A DNA stretch of 64,000 nt from Gaiella occulta (GTDB taxonomy: Bacteria > Actinomycetota > Thermoleophilia > Gaiellales > Gaiellaceae): positions 310,001-374,000 of the forward strand of contig NZ_QQZY01000003.1 in the NCBI RefSeq assembly GCF_003351045.1. Direction: 5' to 3'. The notes beneath the pieces were generated by a model, which saw nothing but the letters and a program-made list of their open reading frames with translations, was not told the DNA's origin and searched no databases. Positions 43,908-52,113 of the stretch are shown one piece after another (the first letter of the stretch is position 1; each line of letters starts with the position of its first letter). The position numbers and the translations under genes were made by a program.

Positions 43908-45191
43908 TCACGTCGAGCGAGCTCCCGCACGCGGCGGGTTGGCGGCGCCGGGAGAGGGCTTCATCTGCCTCGACGTCGTGTGGCCTGCGCGCCGGGCCCG
44001 CTCGTGACGCCGTAGCACCCAGGTGACCGCCGCGATCACGTCGTCGACGTCGTCGTCGGTCAGCGACGGCCCGAGCGGAAGCGAGATCGTCCGCTCCGAG
44101 ATCCAGGTCGCGTTCGCGAGCGAGGCGCCGTCGTCCGGGAGGCGGTCACGGTAGTAGGGGTGCAGGTGCAGCGCCCGGTAGTGGATCCCGGTTCCGATTC
44201 CGAGCTCGTGCAGCTCCCGCTGGACACGATCGCGGCCGATGTCGAGGTGGTCGAGGTCGAGGAGCAGCGTGTAGAGGTGCCGCGCGTGCCGGGTCCCGGG
44301 TCGGACCGGGGCCGGGGTCGCCGCCGGAAGGTCCACGAACGCGTCGTCGTAGCGGGCCCAGATCTCGTTCCGGCGCTCGAGACTCCGCTCGACCCGGGCC
44401 AGCTGGTGCAGGCCGAGCGCGGCCTGGATGTCCGTCATGTTGTACTTGAACCCCGGCTCTTCCACCTCGTAGTGCTTGAAGCCGTCGTCGGAGAACCGCT
44501 TCCAGGCGTCGGCGCTGAGGCCATGCAGGGCGAGGCGCCGCGCGCGCGCCGCGGCGTCGGGATCGTGCGTGAGGAGCATCCCGCCCTCGGCGGTGACGAC
44601 GTTCTTGGTGACGTAGAAGCTGAAGGCCGAGAAGGCGCCGAAGGTGCCCGCGTGGCGACCGCCGACGGTCGTCTCGATCGCGTGTGCGCAGTCCTCGATC
44701 ACCGTGAGGCCGTGTGCGTCTGCGACGGCGAAGATCGCGTCGATGTCGAACGGGCGGCCGGCGAAATGGACAGCGATCACCGCCCGCGTGCGCGGCGTGA
44801 TGCGCCGTTCGATGTCGGTGGGCGAAAGGCACATGGTGTCGCGGTCGACGTCGGCGATCACCGGCACGCCGCCTGCGTGGACGACCACGTTCGCCGTCGC
44901 AGCGAACGTCATGGCGGGGACGATCACCTCGTCTCCGGGAGCGATCCGAGCGCCGAGCAGTGCGAGGTGCAGCGCGGCGGTGCACGAGCTCACGGCGACT
45001 GCGTGCGCGGCGCCCGTGTAGAGCCGGAACTGCTCTTCGAAGCGGGAAGCGCGGGGTCCCGCGCCGATCCACCGCGAGCGCAGCACGGAAACGACCTCGT
45101 CGATGTCCTCGTCGAGGATCTCCGGCTGGCCGAAGACCAGGTACTCGGAGCGCCGTGGGGTGGCGTCAGCATGTGGCTCATACTTGCTCAC
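43908..45191 (-). CDS. DegT/DnrJ/EryC1-family sugar aminotransferase
   Basis: A 427-residue PLP enzyme that transaminates keto-sugars. The GTG 45191 start overlaps the upstream glycosyltransferase stop (GTGA). Seen motifs are VAVSSCTAALHLALLGARI (cofactor phosphate loop), GDEVIVPAMTFAATANVV, VIEDCAHAIETTVGGRHAGTFG and the PLP lysine in FSFYVTKNVVTAEGGM. The C-terminal arm has GIGTGIHYRALHLHPYYRD. It would make an amino sugar for the repeat unit, though the matching dehydratase is not adjacent. Confidence 0.92.
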   Translation of the reverse strand: MSKYEPHADATPRRSEYLVFGQPEILDEDIDEVVSVLRSRWIGAGPRASRFEEQFRLYTGAAHAVAVSSCTAALHLALLGARIAPGDEVIVPAMTFAATANVVVHAGGVPVIADVDRDTMCLSPTDIERRITPRTRAVIAVHFAGRPFDIDAIFAVADAHGLTVIEDCAHAIETTVGGRHAGTFGAFSAFSFYVTKNVVTAEGGMLLTHDPDAAARARRLALHGLSADAWKRFSDDGFKHYEVEEPGFKYNMTDIQAALGLHQLARVERSLERRNEIWARYDDAFVDLPAATPAPVRPGTRHARHLYTLLLDLDHLDIGRDRVQRELHELGIGTGIHYRALHLHPYYRDRLPDDGASLANATWISERTISLPLGPSLTDDDVDDVIAAVTWVLRRHERARRAGHTTSRQMKPSPGAANPPRAGARST

Positions 45192-46489
45192 AAGGCGGCG
45201 CTCGGGGCGGCCGAGGTGTTCGGGAGGGCATGTCCGGCGGGCTGTTGACGCACTCTCAGCGGCACCGGCCGCCGCGTACGTCGCAGCGCTGCCCGCTCGT
45301 AGACGTCGAGCAGCTCCGCATACGCGACCTCGGCGTCGAAGCGGTGCGCGTCGGCTGCGGCGTGGGCGCCGATCGCCGCGCGCGTGGCCGGATCGGCCAG
45401 CGGCCCGTCGAGCAGCGATGCGATCTCGCCCGGATCGCCGTCTCGGGACACGACATAGCCCGTTCTCCCATTCGTGATCGCCTCGTTCGAACCCGTGTAC
45501 TCGCTCGCGAGCACGGCGCGGCCGGCGGCCATGCCCTCGATCACCGGGATCGCCCAGCTGTCCTGCCGGCTGATGACGGCCAGGACATCGCACGCCGCAT
45601 ACCAGGCGGGAAGCTCCTCGAACGGCTTCCGGCCGAGGAAGCGAACCCGATCGGCGACACCGGTCGATCGGGCCTGCTCGACGTAGCGACCCGGATCGTC
45701 GCCGCCGATGACCCACAGCTCCGCCCGAGCCGACGATCTGCCGAGCGCTTCGATCAGCCGTGCGACGCCCTTGCGCTCGAACTCGTCTCCGACCGACAGG
45801 ATTACCGTGGTCTCGTCGGCCGTGCCCTCCTGCCGGCGGATGCGCGAGCGGGCGGCGCCGTCGTGGCGGAAGGCCGCGATGTCAATGCCGTACGGGATCA
45901 CCTCCACCAGCTCGGCCGGGATGTCGTGCCAGCGGGCCAGGTCGTCCTTGACGCGCTGCGACGGGCAGATCACGAGCGGGGCCGGCGAGCGATAGAGCGT
46001 CTTCTCGATGCCGGCCGCGACACGCACCTGAGGCCTGAACAGGAGAGGGCTCAGGCGCTTGCGCAGCCCTGCCGCCGGCTCGACGTTCTCGAAGTAGTGC
46101 TCGACCTCGGCGGAGCGGACGGCGTGAGCGGTGACCACGTCGGCCCACAGGCAGGCGAACCCTTCGGCGTGGACGACGTCGAAGGAGGGCGACGCGTTCT
46201 GGAGTGCCCGGGTCGCCCTCCGGGCGAAGGTCGCGCACTCGACTGCGTAGCTGATCCGGCCGCTGCCCGTGAGCACCGGCTCGACGTCGAGGAAGCGGAC
46301 GGGGGCGCTCGTCTGCACGCGGCGCTTCGTGGAGCACACCGCGGTGACGTCGACGTCATGGCTCAGGCGTTCGATGTCCCGCACGAACAGCGACGCGATC
46401 GATCCCGACCGCGCGAACGTGCGGTAGACGCGCGCCACCCTCAGACGTTCGGATGACCGTGCCGACAACGGTTGTGCAGACGACTCCAT
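45188..46489 (-). CDS. GT4-family glycosyltransferase
   Basis: A 433-residue GT-B enzyme. The N-terminal domain begins RVARVYRTFARSGSIA, and the C-terminal one has TTVILSVGDEFERKGVARLI and the nucleotide-sugar region SWAIPVIEGMAAGRAVLASEYTGSNEAI. ATG 46489 is used; GTG 46510 (MSIPVASMESS) is a good alternative with GGGGGG upstream. The promoter region contains the CCCTCG-CGAGGG palindrome. It is coupled to the aminotransferase gene. Confidence 0.88.
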   Translation of the reverse strand: MESSAQPLSARSSERLRVARVYRTFARSGSIASLFVRDIERLSHDVDVTAVCSTKRRVQTSAPVRFLDVEPVLTGSGRISYAVECATFARRATRALQNASPSFDVVHAEGFACLWADVVTAHAVRSAEVEHYFENVEPAAGLRKRLSPLLFRPQVRVAAGIEKTLYRSPAPLVICPSQRVKDDLARWHDIPAELVEVIPYGIDIAAFRHDGAARSRIRRQEGTADETTVILSVGDEFERKGVARLIEALGRSSARAELWVIGGDDPGRYVEQARSTGVADRVRFLGRKPFEELPAWYAACDVLAVISRQDSWAIPVIEGMAAGRAVLASEYTGSNEAITNGRTGYVVSRDGDPGEIASLLDGPLADPATRAAIGAHAAADAHRFDAEVAYAELLDVYERAALRRTRRPVPLRVRQQPAGHALPNTSAAPSAAL

Positions 46490-46536
46490 GGAAGCCACAG
46501 GAATACTCACTTTACGTAGCCCCCCGGATCCGTACC

Positions 46537-46550
46537 CCCTCGATCGAGGG
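46537..46550. promoter_or_regulatory. Palindrome CCCTCGATCGAGGG upstream of the GT4 gene
   Basis: A perfect 14-bp palindrome identical to the core at 24981-24994. It lies 48 bases upstream of the GT4 start at 46489, a promoter-like place. Confidence 0.55.
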
Positions 46551-46645
46551 ATGTTTACCAGGTGATGACGCCTTGAAGACGCGCACGTCGACATCGTCGT
46601 GCAGCCCTCGGCGTTCGGTCGCCTCCTGCCCGCCGTAGACGCGGC

Positions 46646-46818
46646 GATCGTCGCTCGCGTGGGCGCTCGAGGGATCGCGTGGCGGCATCTGCCGTCGGAG
46701 CTCGGGTCGGGCCCGGCGAGACTTGCCGGCGTCGCCTCGACGAGTGGCAGGCGGCCGGCGTGTGGGACAAGCTGCACGAGCTGCTGCTGGCGCGGCTGCA
46801 ACAGGCCGGCGAGATCGA
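46646..46818 (+). pseudogene. IS5-type transposase fragment, internal, frameshifted
   Basis: The plus strand encodes GIAWRHLPSELG in one frame and then, after a one-base loss near 46712, ETCRRRLDEWQAAGVWDKLHELLLARLQQAGEIE in another. This is the conserved IS5-type stretch following the helix-turn-helix. It runs directly into the duplicated end of the glycosylphosphotransferase gene, so an open frame of 80 codons (46679-46921) fuses transposase and transferase sequence. No intact transposase or terminal repeats remain. Confidence 0.85.
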
Positions 46819-46919
46819 GGTGAAGCTCGACTATCTCTACGTCACGAACTGGTCGTTGTGGTGGGACACCAAGCTGCTCTTGCGCACGGTCCCGGTCGTG
46901 TTCAAGCGGCGCGGCTACT
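46819..46919 (+). repeat. 101-bp repeat, copy 2 (fused to the transposase fragment)
   Basis: Exact copy of 43446-43546, the transferase's last 33 codons, now in frame after the transposase fragment. The stop codon of the convergent GT4 gene (46918-46920) overlaps its end. Confidence 0.95.
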
Positions 46920-48153
46920 AGCGGCTGGACGTCGATCGCTGCGCGCAACGCCTGTCCATGAGCAGGCGGCCGGCGGCGTCGGGAGCACGTCCCGACGGCG
47001 GACGTTTGCGAGCCGCGACGATCTCCTCGAGATCCTGCTCGACGCGCCGGCCGTGCTCTCTCCATGTGAATCGGAGGGCGGTGTCGCGGCAGCGCGGCGC
47101 CATCGCACGACGGAGCTCGGGGTCGCTGACGACACGGTCGACGGTGTCGGCGAGCCGCCGAACATCGAGGGGCTCGGGGAGCACGAAGCCGTCCACCCCA
47201 TGCTCGATCGCGCTTGCGGAGCCTGCCGCGTCGCTCACGATCGGCGTGATGCCGCAGGCCATCGCCTCCATCACCGTGACTCCCCAGATGTCCGCTCGGG
47301 TGGGGAGGACGAAGGCGTCCGCGGCCCGGTAGAACCGCCAGGAATCGGCAGTGGCACCGACGAAGTGCACACGCTCGCGCACCCCACACCCGAGCGCGAT
47401 GTCCTCGAAGCGGTGCTGTGCGGCGTTGCTCCCGACGACGACGAGCTCGAACCGCGTCCGGGACGCCGCGGCTGCGAGGATCGCGCGATCCAATCCCTTG
47501 CGCTGGAAGTCGTGACCGCAGAAGAGGACGAGCGGACGGCCGTCGGCGGGAAGTCCGACGGCGCGTCTCGCCGCGAGCCGGTCGCCGGGGAAGAACTCCT
47601 CGGCATTGATCCCCGGGGGGACGACCCGGATCCTTTCCTCGTCGATGCCGTAGAAGCGGATCAGGTGATCGCGCACGACGGGTGCGTCCGTGTGGAAGCG
47701 CGCGACGCGAGGATTGCGTATCGCCAGGCGCTCGATCGCGTAGCGGGCAGCGTTCCCGGGATGGCGTAGCCGGCTTGCGAGCCAGCGGGCGCTCGAGTAT
47801 CCCCCGAGCTCTGCCTCACCCCGCTGGATGCCGGGAAGGTGGAGCACGTCGGCGACCCACGTGCTCGGCGCGCGGGCATGGACGACGTCGTACGCGGCGC
47901 CGTCGAGCATCGCGGCGGCCGCCCTCGCGAAGGTTCGCAGCTCGCGGGCGGACGGCCCGGAGCCGCCGGCGATCGTGCGCACGGGTACGTCGTGGAACGT
48001 GCAGTCGGGTGCCAGCCCACGCTCGGTGCCGGCTGCGCTCGAGTACACGTTCACGTCGTGTCCGCGGCCGGCGAGGTAGCGGGCAAGCTCGACATGGAAT
48101 CTCGGCAGGCTGCCGCCGAGATTGAAGCTGCGGTAGACGAGCGCGACGCGCAC
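46918..48153 (-). CDS. GT4-family glycosyltransferase
   Basis: A 411-residue GT-B enzyme starting at GTG 48153 (RVALVYRSFNLGGSLPRFHV). The C-terminal domain has LVLFCGHDFQRKGLDRAIL, and the sugar-nucleotide region is ADIWGVTVMEAMACGITPIV. Its stop codon lies inside the duplicated transferase tail, so the last residues (MDRRCAQRSTSSR) may be a product of the rearrangement. It follows asnB copy 2 by 51 bases. Confidence 0.9.
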   Translation of the reverse strand: MRVALVYRSFNLGGSLPRFHVELARYLAGRGHDVNVYSSAAGTERGLAPDCTFHDVPVRTIAGGSGPSARELRTFARAAAAMLDGAAYDVVHARAPSTWVADVLHLPGIQRGEAELGGYSSARWLASRLRHPGNAARYAIERLAIRNPRVARFHTDAPVVRDHLIRFYGIDEERIRVVPPGINAEEFFPGDRLAARRAVGLPADGRPLVLFCGHDFQRKGLDRAILAAAASRTRFELVVVGSNAAQHRFEDIALGCGVRERVHFVGATADSWRFYRAADAFVLPTRADIWGVTVMEAMACGITPIVSDAAGSASAIEHGVDGFVLPEPLDVRRLADTVDRVVSDPELRRAMAPRCRDTALRFTWREHGRRVEQDLEEIVAARKRPPSGRAPDAAGRLLMDRRCAQRSTSSR

Positions 48154-48204
48154 GTCAGGCGTCGCCGCCCGCGAGGACGTGGCGACGGACCCGGAGCGGT
48201 TCGA

Positions 48205-50130
48205 TCACGCGACGCTTCTCGACGGCATTGCCTCGTCGCCGAGCGCCTCGCTCAGGGAGGTGGGCGGCGCGAGCGTGACCTGGTCGACGTTGGTGCGGAG
48301 CCACAGCTCGAGAGAGGCCAGCGTGAACAGCGCCAGCTCGCGCTCGACCATCGAGGTCTCCCCGCGCACGAGGGCGGTGACGGCTTCGGGACGGAGGATC
48401 CCGCGCTCGAGTGCCCGCTCGGAGAGCAGCAGGCGCTCCAGCAGCCGGTTCCCGTCGCCGACGAGCAGTCCCGCGATCGGGACGGGGAACCCGCGCTTCG
48501 GCGCATCGAGCAGCTCCGCGGGCAGGAGGTCGTGAACGGCAGCGCGGAAGAGCGTCTTTCCCGTGCGCCAGCCGAAGCGATCGGTCGCCGGGACCCTGCT
48601 GACGCGTTCGACGAGCGCGCGATCGAGGAGCGGGACGCGGCCCTCCAGCGATGCCGACATCAGGACCTTGTCGGCACGCAGGAGCATGTTGTCGGGAAGG
48701 TAGGTGAAGTAGTCGCCGAGCAGCATCCGGCGGCCTGCGTCGATCGACGAATACGGTGCGAGCTTGCGCGCGAGCGGCTCGGTCAGGCGGTCGGGCGCGG
48801 CCGTCTGCGCGAATTCGGGCGCGAGCATCGATCCGATCTCGGGTGCCGCGAACGAGCGGAACCATGATGCCCAGCGAAGCTGCTCGGGCTCGATCGCGAG
48901 CGTCTCGGCGGCTCTCCCGAGCCGCCGATGGGTGCGTCTGCGCGGTCCCACCTGCGCCAGGCGGGCGAGCACCGAGGTGGGGATCGGGCCGCGCAGGCGG
49001 AGGAGGCGCTCGGCCCGGTACTTCGGATAGCCCCCGAAGAGCTCGTCGCCGCCGTCGCCGCCGAGGGCGACCTTGACGTGCCGTCCCGCGAACTCGGCGA
49101 GCAGCAGCAGAGGGATCTCGGACGGCTCTGCGATCGGCTCGTCGCGGTACCAGGCGAGCCGGGGAAGCGCCTCGAGGAACGACGCGCTGTCGACGACGAC
49201 CTCGTGATGCCGTGCGCCGTGCCGCTCGGCGGCGAGGCGGGCGAGGGCGCGCTCGTCGTACAGCGCGTCGGCGAACCCGATCGTGAACGTGTCGATGCCT
49301 TCCGCGCCCGCCTCCCGAGCGAGCCCGAGGACAGCCGTGGAGTCGAGCCCGCCGCTGAGGAGGACGCCGAGCGGCACGTCGCTCATCAGCCTCTTGCGCA
49401 CCGCCTCGCGTAGGAGCTCACGGAGGTCGCCGGGATGCAACGGCTCCTCGTCCTCGACGTCGAGCGTCCAGTACGCCCGGCGCTCGGCCCGCGAGCCGTC
49501 GAACACGAGCACGGTTCCCGGCTCGAGCCGCTCGACGCCGCGGAACAGCGTGCGCGGCGAGACCGTGTATCGCTGCAAGAGGTACTCGGCGACGGCCCGC
49601 TGGTCGATCTCCGGTCGTGCATCCGTGACGAGCAGCACGGAGCGCGCGTCGGAGCCGAACGCGATCCCCGCCGGGGTGTCCATGACGTAGAGCGGCTTCT
49701 TGCCCGACCTGTCGCGTGCGAGCACGAGGCGCCCGTCCCTGTCGTCCCACAACGCGAACGCGAACATCCCGTCGAGACGTGCGAGCAGGCCTTCTCCCCA
49801 TTGTTCCCAGCCGTGTACGAGCACCTCCGTGTCACAGCGCGTGCGGAAGCGGTGCCCGCTCGCCTCGAGCTCGCCGCGGAGCGCCTCGTGGTTCCAGATC
49901 TCTCCGTTGAAGACGGTCAGCACGGTGCCGTCTTCGTTGGCCAGGGGTTGTGCGCCGCCTTCGACGTCGATGATGCTCAGCCGGGTGTGGCCGAGCGCGA
50001 CGCGCGCGTCGAGGTGGACGCCGGAGCCGTCGGGGCCCCGGTGGCGCAGCGCGGCCACGGCCCGGTCGAACGCCTCGGCCGGGGGCAGAGCGGAGCCGGC
50101 CATGGCAGCCATGCCGACGATGCCGCACAT
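48205..50130 (-). CDS. asnB: AsnB-type glutamine-hydrolysing amidotransferase (second copy)
   Basis: A 641-residue class II amidotransferase with MCGIVGM (nucleophile Cys2), LRHRGPDGS, GHTRLSIIDVEGGAQPL and NGEIWNHEAL in the glutaminase domain. The synthetase domain has the PP-loop SGGLDSTAVLGLA and ALGGDGGDELFGGYPKY. It differs clearly from the copy at 31.9-33.8 kb in sequence, so the two likely have different substrates. It sits between wecB and a GT4 gene, again in a sugar context. Confidence 0.92.
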   Translation of the reverse strand: MCGIVGMAAMAGSALPPAEAFDRAVAALRHRGPDGSGVHLDARVALGHTRLSIIDVEGGAQPLANEDGTVLTVFNGEIWNHEALRGELEASGHRFRTRCDTEVLVHGWEQWGEGLLARLDGMFAFALWDDRDGRLVLARDRSGKKPLYVMDTPAGIAFGSDARSVLLVTDARPEIDQRAVAEYLLQRYTVSPRTLFRGVERLEPGTVLVFDGSRAERRAYWTLDVEDEEPLHPGDLRELLREAVRKRLMSDVPLGVLLSGGLDSTAVLGLAREAGAEGIDTFTIGFADALYDERALARLAAERHGARHHEVVVDSASFLEALPRLAWYRDEPIAEPSEIPLLLLAEFAGRHVKVALGGDGGDELFGGYPKYRAERLLRLRGPIPTSVLARLAQVGPRRRTHRRLGRAAETLAIEPEQLRWASWFRSFAAPEIGSMLAPEFAQTAAPDRLTEPLARKLAPYSSIDAGRRMLLGDYFTYLPDNMLLRADKVLMSASLEGRVPLLDRALVERVSRVPATDRFGWRTGKTLFRAAVHDLLPAELLDAPKRGFPVPIAGLLVGDGNRLLERLLLSERALERGILRPEAVTALVRGETSMVERELALFTLASLELWLRTNVDQVTLAPPTSLSEALGDEAMPSRSVA

Positions 50131-50227
50131 GGTCTCGTCAGCCCATCGTCATCGGGAGATCCGGCTCAGGCGTCGCGGGCATCGTCACAACAGGATACGG
50201 GCACGTCCCCCGCGGCCGTGTAGCGCC

Positions 50228-51328
50228 TCACGTGTGCGACGCCAGGTAGTCGGCGACGACGTCGGCGACCCGCTCGGCCGCTCTTCCGTCCCACGCGGTG
50301 ATGTGCGGGCGCTCTGCGGGCCTTCGCAGGAGCGACACGTGCCGGATCGCGGCGGGGTCGAGGCCGAGCATCGTGTTCGTCCCGAGCCGCACGGTGACCG
50401 GGCGCTCGGTCGAGTCCCGGAGCGTGAAGCAGGGGACGCCGAGGTAGGACGTCTCCTCCTGCACTCCTCCCGAGTCGGTGAGCACCGCTCCCGCATCTGC
50501 CTCGAGCGAGAGGAACTCGAGGTAGCCGATCGGGTCGAGCAGGATGACTCGGCCTCCGGTCGCACGGCCATCCAACCGGACGCGCGTCCGGGGATGAACC
50601 GGGAACACGACGGGCGCTGTCTCGGAGAGCCGCTCCAGCTCGTCCATCACGGAGCCCAGGAGCGGGCCGTCGACGAGCGCCGGGCGATGCAGGGTGACGA
50701 GGACGTAGCCACCCGGCTCGAGCCCCATCGAGGCGGCCACGTCCAGCGAGCGGAAGCGCGTCTCGCACGCGACGAGCGCGTCGATCATCGTGTTGCCGAC
50801 GAGGTGCACTCGCGACGCCTCGATTCCCTCCCGCGCGAGGTTTTCGAGCGCCTCGTCCGAGTGGGCGAGCAGGAGATCCGCGAACTCGTCGGCGACGATG
50901 CGGTTGATCTCCTCCGGCATCGAGCGGTCGAAGCTGCGCAGCCCTGCCTCGAGATGGGCGGTCGGCAAGCGGAGCTTCGCGGCGACGAGCGACGCGGCGA
51001 GCGTCGAGTTCACGTCTCCGGGGACGATCACGAGGTCAGGGCGTTCCTCCTCGAGGATCGGCTCCAGGCGCTCCATCACGCGTGCGGTTTGCTGTGCGTG
51101 CGTGCCCGATCCCACGCCGAGCAGATGATCGGGCTGGGGCATGCCGAGCTGGTCGACGAAGACATCCGACATCGCCTTGTCGTAGTGCTGCCCGGTGTGG
51201 ACGATGACATGCGCGGCTTCGGGCAGTCGTGCCCGCAGCGCCGCGACCACGGGCGCCATCTTCACGAAGTTCGGCCGGGCCCCGACGACGTAGACGATCT
51301 TGGCCTTGGCGGGCTCGGCCGGGGTCAC
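50228..51328 (-). CDS. wecB: UDP-N-acetylglucosamine 2-epimerase (non-hydrolysing)
   Basis: A 366-residue enzyme that interconverts UDP-GlcNAc and UDP-ManNAc. Conserved motifs: VVGARPNFVKMAPVV, HTGQHYDKAMSDVF, VIVPGDVNSTLAASLVA, HLEAGLRSFDRSMPEEINR and LTDSGGVQEETSYLGVP. The GTG 51328 start overlaps the WecG/TagA stop by 4 bases. Pairing with a ManNAc transferase next door supports ManNAc in the polymer. Confidence 0.95.
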   Translation of the reverse strand: MTPAEPAKAKIVYVVGARPNFVKMAPVVAALRARLPEAAHVIVHTGQHYDKAMSDVFVDQLGMPQPDHLLGVGSGTHAQQTARVMERLEPILEEERPDLVIVPGDVNSTLAASLVAAKLRLPTAHLEAGLRSFDRSMPEEINRIVADEFADLLLAHSDEALENLAREGIEASRVHLVGNTMIDALVACETRFRSLDVAASMGLEPGGYVLVTLHRPALVDGPLLGSVMDELERLSETAPVVFPVHPRTRVRLDGRATGGRVILLDPIGYLEFLSLEADAGAVLTDSGGVQEETSYLGVPCFTLRDSTERPVTVRLGTNTMLGLDPAAIRHVSLLRRPAERPHITAWDGRAAERVADVVADYLASHT

Positions 51329-52113
51329 GGGCGCCTCCCTCGCGCACGGCGGCGGCTTGCCAGCTCGTCGGCGACGAGCTTGACGAACGCCCCGTTCGTT
51401 CGCGCATAGCGTCCCGCAAGACGTCGCGGCTCCTGCGCGGTGCGGTAGGCCCATTCGAGCCCGAGCCGCTGCAGCAACCGGGGTGCCCGCTTGGTCAGGC
51501 CTGCGACGACGTCGAATGAGCCACCCACTCCCATCGCCAGGCGGGCGCCGGTGAGCGGCTGCTGTGCGTCGATCCAGCTCTCCTTTCGTGGAGAGCTCAT
51601 GCCTACGAACAGCGCGTCGGGTGAGGTCTCGCCGATCTCCGTCGCTATGCGCTCGTCGTCGGCGGACGGGAAATGACCGTGGTGAGAGCCTGCGATGCGC
51701 AGGCGGGGATGGCGTGCGGCGATCACCTCCACGGTCCTGGCGATCACCTCTTCCCGCGCCCCGAGGAAGTACGCGGAGAGATCCTCGCGCTCCATGGCAG
51801 CGAGCAACGCCGTGAAGAGATCGATGCCGGCCACCCGCTCGGGGATCGCGACGCCGAGCACCTTGCCTGCCCACACGAGAGCTTGCCCATCCGCGCTCAC
51901 GATCGTCGCGCGCTCGAGGAAGCCGCGCAGCTCGGAGCTGCGGTGCGCCTCCACCACCTTCGCCGCATTGAGCGAGAGCTGGGAGTGGAGGCCGCCCGCC
52001 TTGATGAGCTCGACCAGCCGCTCGACGGTTTGCTCGAGCGTGAGGAGGTCGATCGGGCACGCGAGAATCGTGCGGCGATGCTCACGATCCACCGCGATCG
52101 TGCGGTTGCTCAT
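51325..52113 (-). CDS. WecG/TagA/CpsF-family glycosyltransferase (GT26)
   Basis: A 262-residue enzyme of the family that adds ManNAc or ManNAcA as the second sugar on a lipid carrier. Conserved parts: LNAAKVVEAHRSSELRGFL, DGQALVWAGKVLGVAIPERVAG, SPDALFVGMSSPRKESWI and GVGGSFDVVAGLTKRAP. The ATG 52113 start overlaps the upstream GT4 gene stop (ATGA). With wecB immediately downstream it makes a ManNAc supply-and-transfer pair. Confidence 0.93.
   Translation of the reverse strand: MSNRTIAVDREHRRTILACPIDLLTLEQTVERLVELIKAGGLHSQLSLNAAKVVEAHRSSELRGFLERATIVSADGQALVWAGKVLGVAIPERVAGIDLFTALLAAMEREDLSAYFLGAREEVIARTVEVIAARHPRLRIAGSHHGHFPSADDERIATEIGETSPDALFVGMSSPRKESWIDAQQPLTGARLAMGVGGSFDVVAGLTKRAPRLLQRLGLEWAYRTAQEPRRLAGRYARTNGAFVKLVADELASRRRARGRRP

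Noticed and set aside
43908-46489. Calling the aminotransferase/GT4 block a complete composite transposon
   Set aside because: No intact transposase or terminal inverted repeats are visible. Only fragments and a 101-bp duplicate remain.
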